Positions 19,966 to 29,059 of a stretch of 64,000 nucleotides of DNA are shown one piece after another. Every line of letters begins with the position of its first letter. Within the stretch, counting starts at the first letter, position 1. Where the stretch lies: NCBI RefSeq assembly GCF_001458195.1, contig NZ_CYPU01000018.1:1-64000 (forward strand), written 5' to 3'. This DNA comes from Ruegeria atlantica (lineage in GTDB: Bacteria; Pseudomonadota; Alphaproteobacteria; Rhodobacterales; Rhodobacteraceae). Made by a program: the position numbers and the translations under genes. The notes under the pieces were generated by a model. That model worked only from the letters and a program-made list of their open reading frames with translations, did no database searches and was not told the origin of the DNA.

Positions 19966-20582
19966 GAGATCCACTCCTGCCAGTTCTGGCTGTCGCGAAA
20001 CGGAACATGCGGGGTGGCAATACCACGCACGGCAGATTGTTGGTGCGCCCATGCCGCCTCTTGCGCGGGGGTCGGGATAATACGGTCCCGCTGGGGGATC
20101 CAAATCCGGTCAAACGCCACTTCGGGTGCGCCACCACGGTCGATCACGGCGTGAAGCTCTGCCTGCGCAGCCTCCAGATCAATTTCAGGAACCGGCCCGT
20201 TCAATCCGGCACGGCGACAGAACTTTGAGAAACTGGCTGCGGTCAGGTTTTCCGCCGTGGCGCGGATCATATCCGGTGCGATTCCACGCTCGGGGTCAGC
20301 CGGACATAGCGTGCCACTGACAGCAATCAGCCGATCGGGACGAAACCCAGTTTGCGCCAGCCAGTGGCCCGCAGATGCGACGCCAAAAGAAAAGGCAATC
20401 AAATTGACGCGGTCATATTGCGCAATATCAGGCAGAGGATCGTCAAAGTGGCGGAAGTCGTCGACGAATAGCACATCACCGCGCCCTGAAAGCCCAGCAA
20501 AAGGCGCAGCCCCCAGCGCCCAACCGCCAAAAACCAGAATCAACTCGTCCGTTCCCGAACGCGATAACCACTGCTGTTTCAT
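19962..20582 (-). CDS. bioG: Pimeloyl-ACP methyl ester esterase, BioG type
   Basis: A 206-aa alpha/beta-hydrolase-like protein of the DUF452/BioG family. The FGGWALGAAPF oxyanion region and the nucleophile serine in NLIAFSFGVA are visible. BioG replaces BioH as the esterase that unmasks pimeloyl-ACP methyl ester and ends the BioC-initiated pathway. Directly between bioA and bioC with 4-base overlaps on both sides, which makes the assignment strong. Confidence 0.88.
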   Translation of the reverse strand: MKQQWLSRSGTDELILVFGGWALGAAPFAGLSGRGDVLFVDDFRHFDDPLPDIAQYDRVNLIAFSFGVASAGHWLAQTGFRPDRLIAVSGTLCPADPERGIAPDMIRATAENLTAASFSKFCRRAGLNGPVPEIDLEAAQAELHAVIDRGGAPEVAFDRIWIPQRDRIIPTPAQEAAWAHQQSAVRGIATPHVPFRDSQNWQEWIS

Positions 20583-21865
20583 GGTATGCCTTTGACGAGC
20601 GAGATCATGGCCGATGTTACACGGCTCAATTCATTCGCAGAGATGATGTAAGGCGGCATGCAATAGATGTTGCGGGCAAACGGGCGCAACCAAACGCCGG
20701 TATCGGGTGCCAGCGCATGCGCAACCGCAGGATCAACCCATTGCTCCATTTCGATGACCCCAATCGCGCCAAGCACGCGCACATCGGCAACGCCTGGCAA
20801 TTCACGTGCCGGGGCAAGCTCTTGCTTCATCTGGTCGGCGATCGCGTGCACTTCGGCGCGCCAATCTCTGACCGATAATTGTTCCAGACTGGCCACCGCG
20901 GCAGAACAGGCCAGCGGGTTGGCCATATAGGTCGGGCCGTGCATCAAAACGCTGGCTTCGCTTTCCCCAATTCTACGCGCGACATCTTGGGTCGTGGCGG
21001 TCGCGGCCAGAGTAATATGGCCGCCAGTCAAAGCTTTGCCCAAACAGATGATGTCCGGAACCACTTCGGCGTGGTTCATCGCGAACAGTTCGCCCGTGCG
21101 ACCAAACCCGGTTGCGATTTCGTCAAAAATCACAAGAATTCCGTGTGCATTACACAGGTCTTGCGCGCCTTTTTGCCACTTGGGGTGATAGAAGTACATA
21201 CCACCCGCGCCCTGCACCACTGGCTCAAGGATCAGGGCCGCGATCTGATCGGCCTTGGTTTCCAGCAGCTCTTCCAAAGCATCCAGCCCATTCAGGGTTG
21301 GATCATCCGTCCATTCCTGATCAAACGATATCGGCGGGCGTGGCAGGAAATGTTGGATCGACAGCGCGCCGCTAAACAGCCCATGCATCCCATTCTCGGG
21401 GTCGCAGACGCTCATCGCTTTCCATGTGTCCCCGTGATATCCGCCGCGAATGGTCGCAAACTGCGTGCGCCCCGTGTGACCCTGCGCCATCTGAGACTGT
21501 ACGGCCATTTTCAAGGCAACTTCAATCGCGACCGATCCGCTGTCGCTGAAGAAAATGCGATCCAGCCCGTCAGGCAACAGCTCGACCAGCTTGCGGCCCA
21601 GGTCAATTGCGGGTCGATGCGTCAGGCCACCGAACATGACATGGGGCATTTGCCGCAGCTGTTCCTGCATCGCAGCAGTAATGGCCGGATGACGATGCCC
21701 GTGCACCGCACACCACCACGACGACATTGCGTCGATCATCCGAGTACCGTTTTCCCGGGTCAGCCATACCCCTTCGGCTTCGGTGATCAGATGCATCGGA
21801 CCGGGGTTCAGAACATTCGTATAGGGATGCCAAAGGTGGCGGGCATCAAACTCCAGAGCGGTCAC
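20579..21865 (-). CDS. bioA: Adenosylmethionine-8-amino-7-oxononanoate aminotransferase
   Basis: Class-III PLP aminotransferase converting KAPA to DAPA, with SAM as amino donor. The 428-aa protein begins with the BioA-like LWHPYTNVLNPGPMHLI and has the MSSWWCAVHGHRHP segment, FDEIATGFGRTG and the PLP lysine K277 in CLGKALTGG. Overlaps bioD and bioG by ATGA. Confidence 0.96.
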   Translation of the reverse strand: MTALEFDARHLWHPYTNVLNPGPMHLITEAEGVWLTRENGTRMIDAMSSWWCAVHGHRHPAITAAMQEQLRQMPHVMFGGLTHRPAIDLGRKLVELLPDGLDRIFFSDSGSVAIEVALKMAVQSQMAQGHTGRTQFATIRGGYHGDTWKAMSVCDPENGMHGLFSGALSIQHFLPRPPISFDQEWTDDPTLNGLDALEELLETKADQIAALILEPVVQGAGGMYFYHPKWQKGAQDLCNAHGILVIFDEIATGFGRTGELFAMNHAEVVPDIICLGKALTGGHITLAATATTQDVARRIGESEASVLMHGPTYMANPLACSAAVASLEQLSVRDWRAEVHAIADQMKQELAPARELPGVADVRVLGAIGVIEMEQWVDPAVAHALAPDTGVWLRPFARNIYCMPPYIISANELSRVTSAMISLVKGIP

Positions 21866-22482
21866 AGAGCCCTCCGAATTGTTGCTGTGTCAATCGCATC
21901 GAAAGCATCCGACAGCGTTTCTCGCGACAGGGTTTCAAGATACGGCAAGCGTCCCAAATGGGTAACCTGACACATCTCGGCGATGGTCTGTTCAACCTCT
22001 GGCTCAGCGTCGCCTACAAACGCTACGCCCAAAACGTTGCAACCTGCACCCCGCAAGGCCATCAGGGACAGGCTTGTGTGATTGATCGTCCCCAACGCGG
22101 TCCGGGCCACCAGAACCACGGGTGCCTGCCACCCCGAGATGACATCAAGGAAAAAGGTCTTGCGGTTCAGCGGCACCATGATCCCGCCTGCCCCCTCGAC
22201 GACCAAGGGGCCGTTGATCTGCGGCAGCGCAAGCCGATCCGGCGAAATCTCGACGCCCATGTCTTCGGCTGACAAATGGGGTGAAGCTGGCATGTTCAGG
22301 CGATAGGCTTCCGGCAAAATTTCGGCACCGGAAAGCGCCGCGACGGTTTCTGTGTCCGTTGCATCCTCCAGCCCGGATTGCACCGGCTTCCAATAGGTTG
22401 CGCCAAGCGTGGCTGTCAGGCCGGCAGCAAAAACCGTTTTCCCAACACCAGTGTCGGTGCCCGTGACGATAACAGCGCTCAT
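21862..22482 (-). CDS. bioD: Dethiobiotin synthetase
   Basis: ATP-dependent carboxylation and ring closure of DAPA to dethiobiotin. The 206-aa protein has the P-loop GTDTGVGKT at residues 8-16 and the conserved VEGAGGIMVPL segment. Overlaps bioF and bioA by 4 bases each. Confidence 0.95.
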   Translation of the reverse strand: MSAVIVTGTDTGVGKTVFAAGLTATLGATYWKPVQSGLEDATDTETVAALSGAEILPEAYRLNMPASPHLSAEDMGVEISPDRLALPQINGPLVVEGAGGIMVPLNRKTFFLDVISGWQAPVVLVARTALGTINHTSLSLMALRGAGCNVLGVAFVGDAEPEVEQTIAEMCQVTHLGRLPYLETLSRETLSDAFDAIDTATIRRAL

Positions 22483-23612
22483 GCCGCCTCCGCCTGTTGA
22501 TGCGCCAGTGTTTCGAACAGAGCACTTATGTCATCCTTGTCCACGTTGCCGGTGATCGAGACGCGCAGGCGTGACGTGCCCCGTGGCACGGTCGGCGGCC
22601 GGATACCACGGACATCAAAACCTTGGGCCTGTAACGTTGCGGCCATTTCCATGGTTTTGGCGTCATCGCCCAGAACAATGGGGATAATCTGGCTGTTCAG
22701 CGCCTCTTGTGGTATTCCGATCTGACGTGCAACGGCATGCGCGTGGCGGATGCGGGACAGGGCGTTCAAGCCCAGCGAAGCATCTGTTTGAAGATCCTGC
22801 AGAACCGCGCGAACAAGGGCCGCGTTGAACGGTGATGGGGCCGTGGCAAAGATAAACGGGCGGGCGCGGTTGATCAGTGTTTCGATCATCACCCGAGGGC
22901 CGCAAATCAATCCGCCCGAAACCCCCAACCCTTTGCCGCATGTGTGCAAAGTTAGCAACTCAGCCTTGAGACCATGCGCCAGACCTTTACCGTTCGGGCC
23001 AAATACTCCGGTCGCATGAGCCTCATCCACGACCAATATGGCACCGTGTTCGCAGGCCAGATCAGACAACGCGGACAAGGGCGCAATGTCGCCTTCCATG
23101 GAATAGATGCTTTCTACGGCGATCCAGATTTGGCCAGACCCGCCTTCTGCCACCCACGCCTCAATGGCCAGACGCGCTGCGGTCACGTCATTATGAGCAA
23201 AGGCACGAGTTTGGCCGCGTCCCACCCGCATGCCTTCATGCGCGCTTGCATGAACCAAAGCATCGTAAAGGATCAGATCTTCGGCTGCAGGAAGGGTCGA
23301 GAAAATCGCATGATTGGCCTGAAAACCTCCGCCCATGAACAAAGCAGCCTCAGCATCAAAAAAGGCGGCGGCCTCGTGTTCAAGCGCTTCATGTTCGGGA
23401 TGATTGCCCCGCAACAGACGGGAGCCACTGGACCCAAGCGGCACGCCCTGCGCCAATGCCGTTTGCGCGGCATCGCGCAGGAATGACGATTGCGCCAATC
23501 CGAGGTAATCATTGGACGCAAAATCCAGACCGCGCGGCTGCGCCAACACCCGGCGGCGGTTCCGGGTGTCCAACAGTTCAAGCATCGAGTTCAACCGACT
23601 CAGTGCTTTCAT
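22479..23612 (-). CDS. bioF: 8-amino-7-oxononanoate synthase
   Basis: PLP-dependent condensation of pimeloyl-ACP with alanine to KAPA. The 377-aa protein shows [40 protein letters not shown] and the Schiff-base lysine K227 ([12 protein letters not shown]). The ordinary BioF serine or threonine spacing around this lysine is slightly changed (HTCGK rather than TLGK), probably neutral. Overlaps bioB and bioD by ATGA. Confidence 0.95.
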   Translation of the reverse strand: MKALSRLNSMLELLDTRNRRRVLAQPRGLDFASNDYLGLAQSSFLRDAAQTALAQGVPLGSSGSRLLRGNHPEHEALEHEAAAFFDAEAALFMGGGFQANHAIFSTLPAAEDLILYDALVHASAHEGMRVGRGQTRAFAHNDVTAARLAIEAWVAEGGSGQIWIAVESIYSMEGDIAPLSALSDLACEHGAILVVDEAHATGVFGPNGKGLAHGLKAELLTLHTCGKGLGVSGGLICGPRVMIETLINRARPFIFATAPSPFNAALVRAVLQDLQTDASLGLNALSRIRHAHAVARQIGIPQEALNSQIIPIVLGDDAKTMEMAATLQAQGFDVRGIRPPTVPRGTSRLRVSITGNVDKDDISALFETLAHQQAEAA

Positions 23613-24589
23613 TCAGCAGCATCCAAACAGGATTTTTCAACCGACGTTTCTGACTGTAACCCAAGCTTGGCAAACAATATGGCATCAGTGTCTTCTTCGG
23701 GGTTTTCTGCCGTCAAAAGCGTTTCACCAACAAAGATCGAGTTAGCACCGGCGAAGAAGCACATGGCTTGCAATTCCTCACTCATATCGCTGCGCCCGGC
23801 GGAAAGCCGTACATAAGACTGTGGCATCATGATCCGCGCTACGGCTATGACCCTTACAAAGTCGATCGGATCGATCGGCTTTGCGTCTGCTAAAGGTGTG
23901 TCTTCCTGCGGCATCAACATGTTGATCGGCACAGAATCCGGGGCAGGGTTCATGTTGGCCAAGGTGACCAGCATATCGACACGGTCCTGAACCTCTTCGC
24001 CCATTCCGAGGATACCGCCGGAACAGACCTTGATACCCGCTTCCTGCACGCGGTTCATCGTGTCAATGCGGTCCGCAAAGGTGCGCGTGGTGATGACTTC
24101 GGGATAGTACCGCTCGGACGTGTCGATGTTGTGGTTGTAATAGTCCAGCCCGGCATCACGCAAACGGATCACCTGATTATCGTCCAGCATGCCAAGGGTC
24201 ATGCAGGTTTCCATCCCCATCTCGCGCACACCTTCGACCATTGCAACAAGCGCATCCATGTCGCGGTCCTTGGGTTCGCGCCATGCGGCACCCATGCAGA
24301 AACGGGTTGCCCCGCCGTCGCGGGCCTTGCGGGCTTCGGTCAGAACGCGCTGAACCTCAATCAGTTTCGAGGCCGACAGCTTTGATCCGTTCCGTGCTGA
24401 TTGCGAGCAATAGGCGCAATCTTCGGCACAGCCACCTGTTTTGATCGACAGCAGTTTCGACGTCTGGACCTTGTTGGGATCAAAGTTCTCCCGGTGCACT
24501 GTCTGCGCGCGAAACAGCAAATCCATCAGCGGAAGGTCATACAGAGCTTGAGCAGCGTCGCGGGACCATATCGGGCTGGTGTTTTTCAT
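23609..24589 (-). CDS. bioB: Biotin synthase
   Basis: Radical SAM enzyme inserting sulfur into dethiobiotin. The 326-aa protein has CX3CX2C at Cys54, Cys58 and Cys61 ([13 protein letters not shown]) and the [16 protein letters not shown] segment. First gene of bioB-F-D-A-G-C. No Shine-Dalgarno is visible before the ATG: the codon directly abuts a BioR-box-like sequence (24591-24600), so the mRNA could be leaderless or almost so. Regulation by a BioR-type GntR repressor is likely; bioR itself is not in the window. Confidence 0.97.
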   Translation of the reverse strand: MKNTSPIWSRDAAQALYDLPLMDLLFRAQTVHRENFDPNKVQTSKLLSIKTGGCAEDCAYCSQSARNGSKLSASKLIEVQRVLTEARKARDGGATRFCMGAAWREPKDRDMDALVAMVEGVREMGMETCMTLGMLDDNQVIRLRDAGLDYYNHNIDTSERYYPEVITTRTFADRIDTMNRVQEAGIKVCSGGILGMGEEVQDRVDMLVTLANMNPAPDSVPINMLMPQEDTPLADAKPIDPIDFVRVIAVARIMMPQSYVRLSAGRSDMSEELQAMCFFAGANSIFVGETLLTAENPEEDTDAILFAKLGLQSETSVEKSCLDAAE

Positions 24590-24590
24590 T

Positions 24591-24600
24591 TTATAGATAC
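24591..24600. promoter_or_regulatory. BioR box, proximal
   Basis: TTATAGATAC matches 9 of 10 positions of the known BioR operator TTATMKATAA. It begins 2 bases upstream of the bioB ATG, so bound BioR would cover the start codon region or the core promoter. Confidence 0.65.
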
Positions 24601-24631
24601 TTTTAGAGAACTCTCATGGCTACGCACTCTT

Positions 24632-24641
24632 TTATAGATAA
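24632..24641. promoter_or_regulatory. BioR box, distal
   Basis: TTATAGATAA matches the BioR consensus TTATMKATAA exactly. It lies 41 bases (about four helical turns) from the proximal box, so two dimers could bind the same DNA face. Confidence 0.75.
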
Positions 24642-24977
24642 AGATCGTTGTCACAACCAGATTCTACCATCTGCGTCACTCCGGCGGAAAAACGCGGATG
24701 CTTGCAATGGTCCGCTGGCCAACGCCGCTTTAGCAAACGATGCAGAACATTCTATCCCAATGCGGCTGCCGCCATTTCCGCAATATGCACCGCGCGAAAA
24801 TCAACCGTCTCAAATCGACACATGTTGCCATGATTGGGTAAGCAGATCACAATGGGCATCAATACCAAACATTCCCGCATGCGCCGCGCCGCTGCAAACA
24901 CGTTGGATACCAGTGTCACACGGTTGTTTTGTAAGTCATGCAGAAGGCGCGTTAGCCAACATATTGAAAGGTTCCGA

Positions 24978-26957
24978 ATGACCTCCTCCAACCATTTTTC
25001 GATGTCTCGCCGCCAGTTCCTTGCCACAACCACGGCCAGCGCCGCCGCAATCACCCTGCACCCTTTTTCGGCCGCCGCTGCCGACAATCAGGCGCATCTT
25101 CGGATCATGGAAACCACCGATATCCATGTGCATGTCTTCCCTTATGATTACTACGCAGACAAGCCGCGCGATACGGTAGGCCTGTCGCGCACCGCATCGA
25201 TCATCAATGACATTCGGTCAGAGGCAACCAACTCGTTGCTGGTGGATAATGGCGACTTTTTGCAGGGCAACCCGATGGGCGATTACATCGCCTATGAGCG
25301 TGGTATGAAAGAAGGCGACAGCCATCCGATCATCGCCGCATTCAACACCGTGGGCTATGACGCCGCTACATTGGGCAACCACGAGTTCAATTACGGTTTG
25401 GATTTTCTGGAAAAGTCACTCGCCGGGGCGGATTTCCCGGTCGTTTTGGCCAATATTGCCAAGGAACAAGGCGCGGGGCCACGCGACGATAAGACCCTGG
25501 TCAAGCCTTACGCCATTCTGGACCGGGAAATTGAAATGGGCGACGGCAGCAAGCATCCAATCAAGGTTGGCGTCATTGGCTTTACCCCACCTCAGATCAT
25601 GAATTGGGACCGCAAGCATCTGGAAGGCAACGTTCAGGCCCGCGACATCGTCGATACCGCGAAAGCCTATGTTCCAGAAATGCAAGAGCAAGGCTGTGAT
25701 TTAATCATCGCCCTATCGCATTCGGGTATCGGTGAGGCCGATCACACTGATGGGATGGAGAACGCCTCGATCGTGCTGGCCGGCGTCGATGGCATCGACG
25801 CGCTGGTCACGGGCCACAATCATCTGGTCTTCCCCTCGCCTACATTCGCGGATCGCCCGGGTATCGACGTCGAAAAAGGCACGCTTATGGGTAAACCAGC
25901 GGTCATGGGCGGTTTCTGGGGTTCGCATCTGGGTCTGCTGGATCTGCTGCTGGAACGCGACGGGAATGAATGGCGAGTCGTAACAACGACGTCCGAGGCG
26001 CGCCCGATATCAAAGCGCAACGAAGATCGCTCAATCACCGCGCTGGTTGGCGACGACCAAACCGTGCTGGATTCGGTCGCCAAAGATCACGACGAAACAC
26101 TGGCATATGTGCGCCGCGCCGTTGGGAAGACGTCCGCGCCTTTGCACAGCTACTTCGCACTCGTCGCGGATGATCCGTCGGTGCAAATCGTGTCGATCGC
26201 ACAAAAATGGTATGTCGAAGAGATGATGAAGGGCACCGAGCACGAGGGGCTGCCCATCCTATCAGCCGCCGCTCCGTTCAAGGCCGGTGGCCGTGGTGGG
26301 CCAGAGTATTATACCGACGTTCCAGTGGGCGATGTGGCTATCAAAAATGTGGCTGACCTGTATCTCTATCCGAACACCGTGCGGGCGGTCCGCGTGAACG
26401 GGGCACAAGTTCGAGGCTGGCTAGAACGTTCGGCAGGCATGTTCAATCAGGTAGAGCCCGGCTCGGCCGACGCAATTCTGCTGAATCCAGAGTTCCCATC
26501 CTACAACTTTGATGTGATGGACGGCGTGACCTATCAGATCGACCTGTCCCAGCCCTCGCGATTTGGACCAAAAGGCGAAGAAGTGAACCCAGACGCGGCA
26601 CGGATTGTGAACCTGTCCTTCAACGGCACGCCGGTTACGGATGATATGGAGTTTATCATCGCCACCAACAATTACCGCGCGTCTGGCGGCGGGTCCTTCC
26701 CGGGTGCATTGGGCGACACGATTGTCTTCGAGGCCCCCGACACCAACCGCGACGTCATCGTTCGCTATATTGTTGAGCAGGGCACAATTGATCCAAAAGC
26801 GGACGCCAACTGGTCCTTCGCCCCGCTCGCAGACACCACGGTGCTTTTCGAAACCGGCCCCAAAGCGCGCGACTATATGAGCGACGTCAATGGAGTGGTG
26901 ATCGAAGACGCAGGCGAAGGCGCCGATGGTTTTGCCGCGTTCCGCATTAAACTTTAA
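24978..26957 (+). CDS. cpdB: Bifunctional 2',3'-cyclic-nucleotide 2'-phosphodiesterase/3'-nucleotidase, Tat-exported
   Basis: Periplasmic metallophosphatase that hydrolyses 2',3'-cyclic nucleotides and 3'-nucleotides during nucleotide scavenging. The 659-aa protein has a twin-arginine signal ([16 protein letters not shown]), then a calcineurin-like metal site: [32 protein letters not shown] and [12 protein letters not shown]-terminal 5'-nucleotidase domain follows ([33 protein letters not shown]). ATG 24978 ([14 protein letters not shown]) follows AAAGG; the frame is open from 24834, but those residues do not look like part of the protein. It is divergent from bioB. Confidence 0.92.
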   Translation: MTSSNHFSMSRRQFLATTTASAAAITLHPFSAAAADNQAHLRIMETTDIHVHVFPYDYYADKPRDTVGLSRTASIINDIRSEATNSLLVDNGDFLQGNPMGDYIAYERGMKEGDSHPIIAAFNTVGYDAATLGNHEFNYGLDFLEKSLAGADFPVVLANIAKEQGAGPRDDKTLVKPYAILDREIEMGDGSKHPIKVGVIGFTPPQIMNWDRKHLEGNVQARDIVDTAKAYVPEMQEQGCDLIIALSHSGIGEADHTDGMENASIVLAGVDGIDALVTGHNHLVFPSPTFADRPGIDVEKGTLMGKPAVMGGFWGSHLGLLDLLLERDGNEWRVVTTTSEARPISKRNEDRSITALVGDDQTVLDSVAKDHDETLAYVRRAVGKTSAPLHSYFALVADDPSVQIVSIAQKWYVEEMMKGTEHEGLPILSAAAPFKAGGRGGPEYYTDVPVGDVAIKNVADLYLYPNTVRAVRVNGAQVRGWLERSAGMFNQVEPGSADAILLNPEFPSYNFDVMDGVTYQIDLSQPSRFGPKGEEVNPDAARIVNLSFNGTPVTDDMEFIIATNNYRASGGGSFPGALGDTIVFEAPDTNRDVIVRYIVEQGTIDPKADANWSFAPLADTTVLFETGPKARDYMSDVNGVVIEDAGEGADGFAAFRIKL

Positions 26958-26978
26958 ACGCCAAAGATTTTAAGCCGG

Positions 26979-27004
26979 CCGTCACCCCGACTAATGGGTG
27001 GCGG
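26979..27004. terminator. Hairpin after cpdB
   Basis: CCGTCACCC (26979-26987) pairs with GGGTGGCGG (26996-27004) with one G-U pair; no long T-run. It lies between the convergent cpdB and AI-2E-type genes. Confidence 0.4.
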
Positions 27005-27059
27005 TCGCGCACCGAAGACGGCGAATTATTTAAACACCTAAAACTGGGCTTTGGAGCAA

Positions 27060-28169
27060 TCAGTCAAGTTCGCCGCTTTCTGACATCAAAATCGCCAGCG
27101 GTCGCGTAGAATGGATTTGCGACAAGATGATCATCACCACGGCAGTCAACGGTATCGCCAATATGGTGCCTGCCAGGCCCCACATCGCGGTCCAGATCGT
27201 CAGCGAAAACAGCACCATAAATCCGCTCAGGTTCACCGAGTTTCCGACAAGCCTTGGTTCAAGGAAGTTTCCTACAAACAGCTGAGCTGCCATAAGAGCG
27301 ATCAGCGCGACACCGGCGTGCCAGATGCCGCCGAATTGCACAAGGCTCAGCATGACGGGAAACAGAACACCCACGATTGAACCCAGATATGGGATATAGT
27401 TCAAAAGTCCGATCAATATAGCCCAGAACATTGCGAACTCGATCCCAAGCAACAACATGATCACATATGAGATCACAGCCAAAATGACGTTGATCAGGGT
27501 CTTTGCACTTAGGTAGCTGCCAATCTTCTGGTTGATTTGGGCGACGATTTGCAGCGACCGGTCAGCTGTTTCGGCATCACCCAACGCCTTTCTAACTTTT
27601 TCCGGCATGTCATCCAGATCGGACAGGATGAACACAATATAAAGGATTGTCATCAACATGACCGTCCCGAAACCCTGCACTGTGGAAAGCGTCCCCTGCA
27701 CAAACCCCAAAATATCGAACTTGCCGGCAATCGTCTGCTCGATCGTGGACCAATCTGGTAGTTTTTTGACGCCCAACATCGCCATCGCCGAGTCAATCAG
27801 CGCTTTTAAGTTGGTTTGGTAACGCGGGATATTCTGGGCGACCGCTTGCGCGTTTGCCTCAAGAAAGATCCCTATCAGAACCAACGTTAGAAATATGGCA
27901 AGCAGCGCAAGCAAACGGCGCCCGCGGCGCGGAATGTGGCGCAACCCCGGAACACGGCCGATTGTCGAGGCGGTCGAGTCCAGAATGTATATCCCGATTA
28001 TGCCTAAAAGCACCGGAAGAAGGATACTTTTGCCCAGCACCAGCAGCCAGCCGATGACAACAGCGACGATCAGGCCAGATGCAAGTTTTGTCACATTAAA
28101 CAGCAGCATATCTTCGCTTTCGGTCGGACGGGTGGTTCCTTTTGTGCCGGGTTCAAGGCTTACATTCAA
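27060..28169 (-). CDS. AI-2E-family (PerM/YdiK-type) membrane protein
   Basis: A 369-aa polytopic protein of the AI-2E transporter (PerM) family: paired N-terminal helices (LASGLIVAVVIGWLLVLGKS), a soluble segment around residues 120-175, then C-terminal helices including GLLNYIPYLGSIVG and FLEPRLVGNSVNLSG, both hallmarks of the family. Members export or exchange small molecules or ions; the name AI-2E does not imply autoinducer transport here. It begins 6 bases after the TIGR03084-like gene, so it is probably co-transcribed with it. ATG 28169 follows GAAAGAAG; ATG 28109 is an alternative. Confidence 0.85.
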   Translation of the reverse strand: MNVSLEPGTKGTTRPTESEDMLLFNVTKLASGLIVAVVIGWLLVLGKSILLPVLLGIIGIYILDSTASTIGRVPGLRHIPRRGRRLLALLAIFLTLVLIGIFLEANAQAVAQNIPRYQTNLKALIDSAMAMLGVKKLPDWSTIEQTIAGKFDILGFVQGTLSTVQGFGTVMLMTILYIVFILSDLDDMPEKVRKALGDAETADRSLQIVAQINQKIGSYLSAKTLINVILAVISYVIMLLLGIEFAMFWAILIGLLNYIPYLGSIVGVLFPVMLSLVQFGGIWHAGVALIALMAAQLFVGNFLEPRLVGNSVNLSGFMVLFSLTIWTAMWGLAGTILAIPLTAVVMIILSQIHSTRPLAILMSESGELD

Positions 28170-28175
28170 CTTCTT

Positions 28176-28979
28176 TCACGCGATCTGCGCGCCCCGAGCG
28201 CGGTGACGGCTGCCCGGTGCAGGGGGCGTTTCGCGACCACCGGCAAAACACTGCGCGATTGACATCCATTCGACAGCAGCCGGCCCCTCCACCTTCAGCG
28301 ATGTATCCGCGATGTTGCGGGTTTGGGCTGAGACCTGTGCAAACTCTACCGCAGGGCCTGTTATCCGATTGTCCCCCCGTTCACCGAACTCCCACAAGGC
28401 TCCGGATGGCGCGGTCAGTTCAAGCCGCGGCATCGCCTCGGGCACAGGTTTGCCGTTGACCTGATAGGCCCAGCCAAAGGTGTTCACACCCAGAATGACG
28501 ATGTTCTTGACCCGGTCCTGTTCGACGCGCTCGATACCGAGAACGTCAAAAACCTCTTGCCCATGTGCCCAAGTCTCCATCTGACGGGCCGTAATTGATG
28601 AGCGTACAGACATATCCGGACCGGCCCATTTCACCCGGTGCTTTGGATCGAGATCGGCCCAACGCGCGCCAATATCTGTGTAAAGTGTCTGCCAGGAATC
28701 GCGCAGCTCGTTCCCGCGCAGCAAGATCGCTTCGTTCTCGGCTGCGCGCAGCCCTTCGGCCTTGGCTTTGACAAACAATGCGCCAATGCGGGCTGTGAAC
28801 GCGTCGGGGTCCTGAAGCGACTGATCTGCCATCTGGTTCCAATAGTGCAGATGCACCAGAACATCGTTCAGCGTCCAACCCTTGAACTGAGTTGGAATTT
28901 CCCATTGATCGCCCGAAATACCGTCCAGAATGGCAAACAATGCCTCGCTTTCTTGCAGAAAATCCGTTGCCTGTTGCAC
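28176..28979 (-). CDS. TIGR03084-like DinB/maleylpyruvate-isomerase-fold protein
   Basis: A 267-aa protein resembling the TIGR03084 family, with a DinB-like four-helix metal-binding domain. The segments KGWTLNDVLVHLHYWN, then METWAHGQEVFDVLG, hold the histidines expected to bind metal; a smaller C-terminal domain follows. Members occur next to acyl-CoA degradation genes, but the reaction is unknown. The start is GTG 28979 preceded by AAGGGA. It lies 80 bases after the carboxylase biotin subunit on the same strand, so it is probably part of the same catabolic operon. Confidence 0.7.
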   Translation of the reverse strand: MQQATDFLQESEALFAILDGISGDQWEIPTQFKGWTLNDVLVHLHYWNQMADQSLQDPDAFTARIGALFVKAKAEGLRAAENEAILLRGNELRDSWQTLYTDIGARWADLDPKHRVKWAGPDMSVRSSITARQMETWAHGQEVFDVLGIERVEQDRVKNIVILGVNTFGWAYQVNGKPVPEAMPRLELTAPSGALWEFGERGDNRITGPAVEFAQVSAQTRNIADTSLKVEGPAAVEWMSIAQCFAGGRETPPAPGSRHRARGAQIA

Positions 28980-29059
28980 TGCTTGTTCCCTTGATTTTGT
29001 GTTTGCCTATTCGATGTCCCCGGATGAAGTGGCGGTGGCCGACACACACCCAATTCTAT

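Noticed and set aside
20879..21970. Plus-strand 363-codon frame antisense to bioA and bioD
   Set aside because: Covers the overlap of two certain genes in the opposite frame and looks like a high-GC shadow.
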